NCBI GenBank assembly: GCA_031422555.1
Contig: JANPLZ010000161.1
Coordinates: 1 to 56,909, forward strand
Length of the DNA: 56,909 nucleotides
Source of the DNA: JANNAT01 sp031422555
Lineage (GTDB): Bacteria > Pseudomonadota > Alphaproteobacteria > Rhodobacterales > Rhodobacteraceae
Direction: 5' to 3'
Shown here piece after piece: positions 50,096-56,909 of this stretch (positions are counted from its first letter, which is position 1; the number at the start of each line of letters is the position of its first letter). Under the pieces are notes generated by a model. It was not told where the DNA came from, did no database searches, and was given only the letters and a program-made list of their open reading frames with translations. The translations under genes were made by a program, and so were the position numbers.

Positions 50096-52798
50096 ATGCT
50101 GGGTCTCGGAACAATTGCGCGCAAGATGTTCGGCACGCCGAATGACCGCATGGTTAAATCTGTGCGGCCAACCGTCGCAAAAATCAACGCGCTGGAGGCA
50201 GAGTTTTCCGCGCTGACCGATGCGCAGATCATCGAAAAAACAGCCCAGTTTCAACAGCGGGTGCAAACGGGTGGCGAAAGCCTTGATTCCATCCTGCCCG
50301 AAGCCTTTGCCAATTGCCGCGAAGCTGCGCGCCGGGCGCTGGGCTTGCGGGCGTTTGATGTGCAGCTGATGGGCGGAATATTCCTGCACCAAGGCAATAT
50401 CGCAGAAATGCGCACCGGCGAGGGCAAAACGCTGGTGGCGACATTTCCGGCCTACCTGAACGCACTGACCGGCAAATCGGTGCATGTGGTAACGGTGAAC
50501 GATTATCTGGCCAAGCGCGATGCCGAATGGATGAGCAAGGTTTACGGCGCTTTGGGCATGACCACCGGCGTGGTCTATCCCTATCAGGGCGAAGTTGAAA
50601 AGAAAGAGGCGTATCAATGCAACATCACCTACGCCACCAATAACGAACTGGGCTTTGACTATCTGCGCGACAATATGAAGGCCAGTCTGGCTGACATGGC
50701 CCAACGCGGCCATTCTTTTGCGATTGTTGACGAGGTCGATTCCATTCTGGTGGACGAAGCGCGCACCCCGTTGATCATTTCCGGCCCCAGCCAGGACCGC
50801 AGCGATCTGTATCAAAAGGTTGATCTGCTGATCCCGTCGCTGACGGATGAGCATTACAAGCTGGACGAAAAAACCCGCAACGTGACGTTCAGCGAAGACG
50901 GCAACGAATTTATCGAGCAGGCCCTGCACGAGGCTGGCATCCTGCCCGCAGAACAGGCGCTGTATGAACCCGAAAGCACGACCATCGTGCACCACGTCAC
51001 TCAGGCCCTGCGCGCCCACAAACTGTTTGCCCGTGATCAGCAATACATTGTGCGCGACGATGAAGTGATGTTGATCGACGAATTTACCGGCCGCATGATG
51101 AAGGGCCGCCGCCTGTCCGATGGCCTGCATCAGGCAATTGAAGCGAAAGAACGCGTCACCATTCAGCCCGAAAACGTCACCTTGGCCTCGGTGACTTTTC
51201 AAAACTATTTCCGTCTGTATGAAAAGCTGGGCGGCATGACCGGCACGGCGTCTACCGAAGCGGATGAGTTTATGGAAATCTATAAACTTGGCGTCGTCGA
51301 AGTGCCGACCAACCGTCCGGTGATGCGCAAAGACGAACATGATCAGGTGTATCGCACCGCCCGTGAGAAATTCGAAGGCGTGGTGAAAACCATCCAAGAG
51401 GCGCATGCCACCGGGCAGCCCTTGCTGGTGGGCACAACATCTATTGAAAAGTCTGAACTGCTGTCGGAAATGCTGAAGGCTGCGGGCATTCCTCACAACG
51501 TTCTGAACGCGCGCCAACACGAACAGGAAGCCCAGATCGTGGCGGATGCCGGCAAGTTAAACGCCGTGACCATCGCCACCAACATGGCGGGGCGCGGCAC
51601 TGATATTCAGTTGGGCGGCAATGTTGAAATGAAGGTGCTGGAGGCGATTGCCGCCGATCCGGCGCTGCACCCGGACGAAGTGCGCGCCCGGATCGAGGCG
51701 GAACATGCCGATGAGAAAGCGGCCGTTCTGGCGGCGGGCGGCTTATTTGTTCTGGCCACCGAACGCCACGAATCGCGGCGCATCGACAATCAGTTGCGCG
51801 GCCGGTCTGGTCGTCAGGGTGATCCGGGCAAGTCGTCGTTTTTCTTGTCGCTGGAAGATGATCTGATGCGGATCTTCGGCTCGGAACGGCTGGATGCGGT
51901 GCTTTCCAAGCTGGGCATGAAGGAAGGCGAGGCGATTGTTCATCCTTGGGTCAACAAATCGCTGGAACGCGCACAGGCCAAGGTCGAAGGCCGCAATTTT
52001 GATATCCGCAAACAGTTGCTGAAATACGATGACGTGATGAACGATCAGCGCAAAGCAATCTTTGGTCAGCGGATGGAAGTGATGGAATCCGGCGATCTGG
52101 CGGAAATCGTGCAGGATATGCGGCATCAGGTTGCCGAAGATCTTGTCTATGGCTATCTGCCGCCGAAATCTTATTCCGATCGCTGGGATGCCGCCGGGCT
52201 GCAAGAGGCGCTGGTGGAAAAGATGGGATTGCAACTGCCCGTCACCGATTGGGCTGCCGAAGAAGGTGCCGATCAGGACGTGGTGCGCGACCGGATCGTT
52301 GTCGCCAGCGACAAGTTGATGGAAGACAAGCTGGCAGCCTTTGGCGCAGACACCATGCGCAACATCGAAAAGCAGTTGTTGCTGCAATCCATCGACGGCA
52401 AGTGGCGCGAACATCTGCTGCGGCTGGAACATTTGCGGTCGGTGGTTGGCATGCGCGGCTATGCGCAGCGCGATCCGCTGAATGAGTATAAAACCGAGTC
52501 CTTTGCGCTGTTCGAGTCGATGCTGAATTCATTGCGGCAGGATGTGACGCAAAAGCTGGCACTGGTGCGGCCGGTATCAGTTGCGGAACAACAGGCGATG
52601 ATCGCGCAATTGCAGGCACAACAGGCGGCCGTGCGGGCGGGGGCCACCCCGGATGCCGCGGTTGCCGTTGCGGCCATCGCCCCGCTTGCAGGCTTTGTTG
52701 AAACCGATCCATCGACCTGGGGCAACCCGTCGCGCAACGATGACTGTCCCTGCGGTTCGGGTGAAAAGTTCAAGCATTGCCACGGTAAACTGGTCTAA
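50096..52798 (+). CDS. secA: Preprotein translocase ATPase SecA
   Basis: Motor of the Sec translocon; 900 residues. NBD1 has Walker A EMRTGEGKTLVATFPAYLNA near residue 105 and the DEAD-like VDEVDSILVDEARTPLI. The preprotein-crosslinking domain follows. NBD2 includes TNMAGRGTDIQLGGNVEMKV and ESRRIDNQLRGRSGRQGDPG. The C-terminus carries the SecB/zinc motif NDDCPCGSGEKFKHCHG. A GGCGGAG site precedes the ATG. Followed by two envelope-protein genes on the same strand. Confidence 0.97.
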   Translation: MLGLGTIARKMFGTPNDRMVKSVRPTVAKINALEAEFSALTDAQIIEKTAQFQQRVQTGGESLDSILPEAFANCREAARRALGLRAFDVQLMGGIFLHQGNIAEMRTGEGKTLVATFPAYLNALTGKSVHVVTVNDYLAKRDAEWMSKVYGALGMTTGVVYPYQGEVEKKEAYQCNITYATNNELGFDYLRDNMKASLADMAQRGHSFAIVDEVDSILVDEARTPLIISGPSQDRSDLYQKVDLLIPSLTDEHYKLDEKTRNVTFSEDGNEFIEQALHEAGILPAEQALYEPESTTIVHHVTQALRAHKLFARDQQYIVRDDEVMLIDEFTGRMMKGRRLSDGLHQAIEAKERVTIQPENVTLASVTFQNYFRLYEKLGGMTGTASTEADEFMEIYKLGVVEVPTNRPVMRKDEHDQVYRTAREKFEGVVKTIQEAHATGQPLLVGTTSIEKSELLSEMLKAAGIPHNVLNARQHEQEAQIVADAGKLNAVTIATNMAGRGTDIQLGGNVEMKVLEAIAADPALHPDEVRARIEAEHADEKAAVLAAGGLFVLATERHESRRIDNQLRGRSGRQGDPGKSSFFLSLEDDLMRIFGSERLDAVLSKLGMKEGEAIVHPWVNKSLERAQAKVEGRNFDIRKQLLKYDDVMNDQRKAIFGQRMEVMESGDLAEIVQDMRHQVAEDLVYGYLPPKSYSDRWDAAGLQEALVEKMGLQLPVTDWAAEEGADQDVVRDRIVVASDKLMEDKLAAFGADTMRNIEKQLLLQSIDGKWREHLLRLEHLRSVVGMRGYAQRDPLNEYKTESFALFESMLNSLRQDVTQKLALVRPVSVAEQQAMIAQLQAQQAAVRAGATPDAAVAVAAIAPLAGFVETDPSTWGNPSRNDDCPCGSGEKFKHCHGKLV

Positions 52799-52820
52799 TA
52801 CCGGTTGAATTGGTGCGCGG

Positions 52821-52838
52821 GGGCGGCTTTGGCCGCCC
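52821..52838 (+). terminator. Possible secA terminator hairpin
   Basis: GGGCGGC (52821-52827) and GCCGCCC (52832-52838) pair around a four-base loop 23 bases after the secA stop. There is no following T tract, so termination is uncertain. Confidence 0.4.
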
Positions 52839-52943
52839 TTGCCACGTTTGCGCCACCGTGTTTGGAAACATTCCTTTATTCTGCCACGTCTTCGCCCGGT
52901 TTGTCGGTCACTGCTTTTACCATGTATAGTGCCGGAGGAAGCC

Positions 52944-54011
52944 ATGGCTGACATCAAACGTAAGATTACCCGTGCCGTTGCGGTTCTGGCTGTGGCCTTG
53001 GGTGCCGGGCATCTGGTGCAAAACATGTCGAAATCCCAATTGCCCGAGCGTGTCGCCCGCACCGAGGTTTTGCCGGAACCCAAGGCGATTCAAACCGTCG
53101 CGGCAACCGCTGTGTTGCCAAGGCCTGCGTTGCCTGCGCCCGCCACCGCAGCCCCGATCGCGGCAACTGCGCCAACGCCACCGGTTGCCAAACCGGCTCC
53201 TGCTCCGATTGTTCTGGCCGCCACAGGGGCCACCGAAACCATGCCTGACGCTGTGCCACTGCCAAAACTGCTGCCTGCGCCCGTTGTGCCACTGGTAGCC
53301 GCGCCGCAGATCGCCGCCCCAGCGCCGCAGCTTGCCGACGCCTGCGCTATCACGCTTGATCTGATGGCCGAACCGAATGAAATGATTGGCATCATGCTGC
53401 AAGCGCCGTGCCATGTGAATGAACGCGTTGTGGTAAAACATGCGGGCCTTGCCGTATCGGCGATGACTACCGCCAATGGCGCGCTCTTCACGAGCATACC
53501 CGCTTTTGAACCCGCCGCGAACATTGACGTGGTGTTTGCCGATGGCAAGACCGCCACTGGCGAGATCGCCATGCCTGACGTGGCACAACTGCGCCGCTTT
53601 GGCGTGCAGTGGCAGGCCGACGATGCATTTCAGGTGCACGCCTTTGAAAACGGTGCGGGATATGGCCAGGCGGGTCATGTGTCGGGCGCAGACCCGCATC
53701 ACCCGATGGCAGGCCTGCCATCCAGCGGTGGCTTTTTGACCCTTCTGGGCGACAGCACCGCCAAAAATCCCTTGCTTGCCGAGATTTATACCTTCCCCGC
53801 CGATCCGGTCGCCACGGCGGAAGTGGTGGTAGAATCTGCCGTAACCGAAGCCACGTGTGGGCGCGAATTGCTGGCCGAAACCCTGAACACCGTTGGAGGC
53901 AAGGTTTTCGTGGCCGAACTGACACTGGCGATGCCCGATTGCACAGCGGTTGGTGATTATATGGTGTTGAAAAATCTGGTGCTTGACCTGAATATCGCCG
54001 CTGCAGAATAA
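52944..54011 (+). CDS. Membrane-anchored Ala/Pro-rich hypothetical protein
   Basis: Function not recognised. From the ATG at 52944 (GGAGGAAGCC upstream) the protein has 355 residues. A basic N-terminus and one hydrophobic segment (ITRAVAVLAVALGAGHLV) are followed by an Ala/Pro-rich linker of roughly 90 residues (about 45-130) that could cross part of the periplasm. A globular domain of about 220 residues starts ACAITLDLMAEPNEMIGIML and contains a few cysteines that could form disulfides. It is followed after 17 bases by the PstS-OmpA fusion, suggesting a shared envelope role. Neighbours explain any 'translocase' labels on homologues. Confidence 0.7.
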   Translation: MADIKRKITRAVAVLAVALGAGHLVQNMSKSQLPERVARTEVLPEPKAIQTVAATAVLPRPALPAPATAAPIAATAPTPPVAKPAPAPIVLAATGATETMPDAVPLPKLLPAPVVPLVAAPQIAAPAPQLADACAITLDLMAEPNEMIGIMLQAPCHVNERVVVKHAGLAVSAMTTANGALFTSIPAFEPAANIDVVFADGKTATGEIAMPDVAQLRRFGVQWQADDAFQVHAFENGAGYGQAGHVSGADPHHPMAGLPSSGGFLTLLGDSTAKNPLLAEIYTFPADPVATAEVVVESAVTEATCGRELLAETLNTVGGKVFVAELTLAMPDCTAVGDYMVLKNLVLDLNIAAAE

Positions 54012-54028
54012 CAGCGGGCGGATGGTGT

Positions 54029-55528
54029 ATGGCGGCAGGTTTTTGGCGCGCGGCGGTCTTCGCCGTGCTATCTCCGGCGTGCCTGCTTGCGCAAGACGTC
54101 ACCTTGACGTCCCGCGACGGATCGTTGGCAATCGCAGGAACGCTACAAGCCTATGATGGCGAGTTTTTTCGTATCGACAGCAAATATGGCCCACTGACCG
54201 TCGATGCGCAGGGCGTTATCTGTGACGGTCCCGCCTGCCCCGATCTGACGGCCCCCAAGGCGATCATCCGTTTGGTTGGGGAAGTGGATGCGGGGATGAC
54301 CTTGCTGCAACCGCTTGTGCAGGCCTTTGCGGCCTCGCGGGGGCTGACCTATGCCGCTCCTGCTGGTCCGGGCGGTCCGGCGATTCTGACAGACCCCGCA
54401 ACGGGTAAAGTATTGGCCGAGATATCTTTTCGTCCGATGTCGCCGGATCAGGCCCGCGCGGCGATAAAGGCTGACGGGGCCGATATGATCGTGTCTTCAG
54501 AAACCACCCCGGATTTGGGTGCGCGGGCATTGGCGATGGATGCGCTGATTCCGATTGTGGCCCCGGACAACCCGCTGCCGGGGATTTCGACGCTTGATCT
54601 GGCCAAGGCCTTGGCGGGCGAGGTGACAAACTGGGCGCAGATAGGCGGGCCGGATATGCCGCTGGTTTTGCATGGGTTGGAACCCGGGTCTGATTTGCAA
54701 CGCGCGCTGTCGGCCCGGCTGGGTCGCAAGGTTGCAGCACAGGTGACGCATGCCAATCTGGCACAACTGTCGGCGGCGGTGGTGAAAGATCCATGGGCGC
54801 TGGCGGTGACGGGTCAGGCCGCGGCAGCGGCGGCGCGGCGGTTGCCGCTGTCAGACAGTTGCGGATTTCCGTTGTTGCCCAGCCGTCTGGCGGTAAAGGC
54901 GCAGGATTATCCCCTGACATTGCCGCTGTATCTGCTGACACCGCGCCGCCGTTTGCCGCTGATGGCGCGCGAGTTTTTGGAATTTCTGGCCCTTCCCATC
55001 GCGCAAACCGCCGTTGCAAAGGCAGGCTATATTGATCGCGCACCCGAACGCCAACCGATGACGGCAGATGGCTTGCGGCTGATCAACGCCATTCAGGGCG
55101 CAGGGGACGAGACAACCTTGGCCGATCTGAAACGGTTGGTTGATCTGATGGACGGGGCGGATCGGCTGTCGCTGACGTTCCGGTTTGAAGATGGCTCTGA
55201 TCAGATGGACACCGCGTCGCGCGAAAATCTGCTTGATTTGGCGCGGCTGCTGGAAGCCCGAGTTTTTCAGGATCAGGCCCTGTATCTGGCGGGGTTTTCG
55301 GACGGGTCTGGCCCGGCCAAAGACAATATGGCGTTATCGCAAGCCCGTGCCGCCGCAGTGCTGGAGGCGCTGAAAATCGCCGCCCCGTCGATACCCGCCG
55401 ATCTGCTGCCCAAGATTGTCGCCTTTGGCGAGGGATTGCCGATGGCCTGCGATGAAACCGGGCCGGGCAGGCGGTTGAACCGTCGGGTAGAACTGTGGTT
55501 GAAACCGGCGTTTGTGGCGGCACCCTAA
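54029..55528 (+). CDS. PstS-like substrate-binding domain fused to a C-terminal OmpA domain
   Basis: Exported 499-residue fusion. A signal peptide ends near PACLLAQ. Residues about 85-330 resemble phosphate-type solute-binding proteins (LQPLVQAFAASRGL, ADMIVSSETTPDLGARALAM, TLDLAKALAGEVTNWAQIGG). The C-terminal 130 residues are an OmpA-like peptidoglycan-binding domain: YLAGFSDGSGPAKDNMALSQ, ARAAAVLEALK and RRLNRRVELWLKP; the usual GHTD reads GFSD. It could bind a ligand while tethered to peptidoglycan; transport is unlikely as no permease is nearby. Convergent with radC, six bases apart. Confidence 0.8.
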   Translation: MAAGFWRAAVFAVLSPACLLAQDVTLTSRDGSLAIAGTLQAYDGEFFRIDSKYGPLTVDAQGVICDGPACPDLTAPKAIIRLVGEVDAGMTLLQPLVQAFAASRGLTYAAPAGPGGPAILTDPATGKVLAEISFRPMSPDQARAAIKADGADMIVSSETTPDLGARALAMDALIPIVAPDNPLPGISTLDLAKALAGEVTNWAQIGGPDMPLVLHGLEPGSDLQRALSARLGRKVAAQVTHANLAQLSAAVVKDPWALAVTGQAAAAAARRLPLSDSCGFPLLPSRLAVKAQDYPLTLPLYLLTPRRRLPLMAREFLEFLALPIAQTAVAKAGYIDRAPERQPMTADGLRLINAIQGAGDETTLADLKRLVDLMDGADRLSLTFRFEDGSDQMDTASRENLLDLARLLEARVFQDQALYLAGFSDGSGPAKDNMALSQARAAAVLEALKIAAPSIPADLLPKIVAFGEGLPMACDETGPGRRLNRRVELWLKPAFVAAP

Positions 55529-55534
55529 CCGGCG

Positions 55535-56305
55535 CTAAAGATAGCCCTTGGCCTTGAACGACAATTCCCGCGATTTGCCGATGATCAGATGGTCATGCAA
55601 GGTGATGCCCAACACTTGGGCCGCATCTTGCACCTGATGCGTCATGGTGATGTCGGCATCCGATGGGGTAGGGTCGCCAGAGGGATGATTATGCACCAAT
55701 ATCAACGCGCTGGCATTCAGCTCCAGCGCGCGCTTGACCACTTCGCGCGGATAGACCGGCACATGATCGACGGTGCCCTTGGCCTGTTCTTCATCGGCAA
55801 TCAGCACATTCTTGCGGTCCAGAAACAGGATGCGAAACTGTTCGGTTTCGCGGTGCGCCATCGCCGTGTGGCAGTAATCCAGCAAAGCATCCCACGACGA
55901 CAGCACCGGCCGATTCATCACCCGCGCGCGCATCATGCGCTGGGCCGCCGCCTCTAGCAGTTTCAATTCGACCACAACCGCATCGCCGACGCCCTTGACC
56001 ATCACCAGCCGCGCCGGAGCGGCGGTGATAACCCGGTTGAAATCACCAAATGTGTCAAGCAGTTGCCGGGCCAGCGGTTTGACATCTTGCCGTGGAATGG
56101 CGCGAAACAACACCAGTTCCAGCAATTCGTAATCCGGCATCGCCGCCGCCCCGCCTTGCATGAAGCGGTCGCGCAACCGTTTGCGGTGATCGCCGATATA
56201 CGACGGCAACTTGCCTGCCATCGGCACACCGCCCGCCTCATCTTCATCCCCGGCGGGGGTGAACAAGGGCAGGTTGGCTTCGTGAAAGGCGCGCGGCTTG
56301 GTCAT
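55535..56305 (-). CDS. radC: RadC family JAB/MPN-domain protein
   Basis: RadC-like protein of 256 residues from the ATG at 56305; a GTG at 56311 is possible. An N-terminal helix-hairpin-helix part (FMQGGAAAMPDYELLELVLF, ARLVMVKGVGDAVVVELKLL) precedes a JAMM metalloprotease-like domain. Its motif ILVHNHPSGDPTPSDADITM carries the two histidines and aspartate that bind zinc. The old DNA-repair assignment of RadC is disputed, so molecular function is unsettled. Convergent with the PstS-OmpA gene. Confidence 0.9.
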   Translation of the reverse strand: MTKPRAFHEANLPLFTPAGDEDEAGGVPMAGKLPSYIGDHRKRLRDRFMQGGAAAMPDYELLELVLFRAIPRQDVKPLARQLLDTFGDFNRVITAAPARLVMVKGVGDAVVVELKLLEAAAQRMMRARVMNRPVLSSWDALLDYCHTAMAHRETEQFRILFLDRKNVLIADEEQAKGTVDHVPVYPREVVKRALELNASALILVHNHPSGDPTPSDADITMTHQVQDAAQVLGITLHDHLIIGKSRELSFKAKGYL

Positions 56306-56351
56306 TGGCACAGACTGCCACGCGCATGGTGAAGAAAGCCTTAACGCAGGC

Positions 56352-56909
56352 TTATTCAGCCGCCGTCAGATCGCCGCCACGCCCAGCCATTTCATCGGAA
56401 AAGCCGTGATTGACGTCGCGGTGCCCGGCTTCGTCCTGCCGCACCACGATCACCACATCGCGCAACCGCGCATCGGGGGCCAGTTTCCAATAGTCGATGG
56501 CAAACTGCGGAGCAGGCACGTTTTCGGCCCGTCCGGCATCAATATCAGCCAGATACTGGGTATAGCTATAGACGGCCTCTTCCTCAAGATAGCCGACAAA
56601 GCGGTGCGCCACGCGGGGCCACAGGATGTAGAAGATGAAAAAGCCGTTAAAGAAGATGCCTTGAGCCAGAATGATCAGCGCACGTTCAAACCAGTTTGGC
56701 TTGGCCACCTGAATAAAGGTCATCAAATGGGCACGTTCGTTTTCTGCCTCGTCCAACAGGGTTTTGATCCAGCCGCGATCATCCTGAAACCGGCGCAACG
56801 CCCGCAGATGGGTGAGCATACCCCCAACCATGCCCGGCACCGCTGCCACGGTTTCCAGCACCACGGCGCGGTGGCCATAGCGGTGGCGGAAAAACAAATC
56901 GGCAAAAAA
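56352..56909 (-). CDS. Alternative oxidase (5' truncated by window end)
   Basis: Di-iron ubiquinol oxidase. The gene runs off the window; the visible 185 residues start FFADLFFRHRYGHRAVVLET. All iron-ligand motifs are present: LETVAAVPG, NERAHLMTF, LEEEAVYSYT and DEAGHRDVNH. Two hydrophobic helices (about FERALIILAQGIFFNGFFIF) fit an interfacial membrane protein. It gives a cyanide-resistant branch for ubiquinol oxidation without proton pumping, possibly for redox balance or nitric-oxide stress. Bacterial forms occur in several marine alphaproteobacteria. Start lies outside the window. Confidence 0.94.
   Translation of the reverse strand, partial: FFADLFFRHRYGHRAVVLETVAAVPGMVGGMLTHLRALRRFQDDRGWIKTLLDEAENERAHLMTFIQVAKPNWFERALIILAQGIFFNGFFIFYILWPRVAHRFVGYLEEEAVYSYTQYLADIDAGRAENVPAPQFAIDYWKLAPDARLRDVVIVVRQDEAGHRDVNHGFSDEMAGRGGDLTAAE

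Noticed and set aside
1..56909. Mobile elements, prophage or CRISPR
   Set aside because: No transposase, integrase or phage protein, no flanking terminal repeats and no regularly spaced repeats with spacers were seen; gene order is that of core chromosome.

Overview
The window is 56.9 kb of chromosomal DNA from an alphaproteobacterium, most likely a marine member of the Rhodobacteraceae (Roseobacter group). This rests on protein character, on the gene strings parAB-hemW-rdgB-rph-hrcA-grpE and rimP-nusA-DUF448-infB, and on GC-rich codon use with TTGNCN-N17-type promoters; no rRNA marker is present. The DNA is very gene-dense. No gap reaches 300 bases (the largest is about 240 bases, at 26903-27144). 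I see no tRNA, rRNA, insertion sequence, prophage or CRISPR array, and no frameshifted gene. The first gene (parA) and last gene (alternative oxidase) are cut by the window edges.

Layout. 1-9417: chromosome partitioning (parA, parB), heme and nucleotide housekeeping (hemW, rdgB), RNase PH, heat-shock regulation (hrcA, grpE), mismatch repair (mutS) and an exported methionine sulfoxide reductase. 9564-14673: a fold-type-IV aminotransferase coupled to a sulfotransferase-like gene, an exported hypothetical protein, argG and ilvA. 14670-16431: an Hpt protein convergent with a response-regulator/PP2C phosphatase. 16413-24627: two Nudix hydrolases, Hsp33, a CCA/poly(A) nucleotidyltransferase, a pair of half-ABC exporters and an Fe-S RNA methyltransferase. 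24731-27722: an envelope cluster of two L,D-transpeptidases flanking a CAP-domain lipoprotein, followed by three tandem paralogous genes for tiny exported single-helix proteins. 27780-32930: ferrochelatase, a methyltransferase-like protein lacking the usual SAM loop, comF, a glutaredoxin, a Nit1-type amidase, a MarR regulator and YihY. 32924-38259: the tamA-tamB envelope-assembly operon on the minus strand. 38437-41350: aldo/keto reductase, ubiG, prolyl iminopeptidase.

41355-47056 is the rimP-nusA-DUF448-infB translation/transcription operon. It starts with a strong promoter followed at once by an intrinsic terminator, upstream of rimP, and ends in a bidirectional terminator. A 46-codon gene lies convergent to its end. 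47325-49912 is the minus-strand unit parvulin-argJ-mutT. 50096-55528 holds secA and two envelope genes: an Ala/Pro-rich anchored protein, and a PstS-like domain fused to an OmpA domain. 55535-56909 holds radC and an alternative oxidase.

Most of the window is core genome. The parts that look least described are the triplicated mini-membrane-protein locus next to the L,D-transpeptidases and hemH, the terminator leader of rimP, the aminotransferase with an altered PLP site coupled to a sulfotransferase-like gene, and the 46-codon gene after infB.
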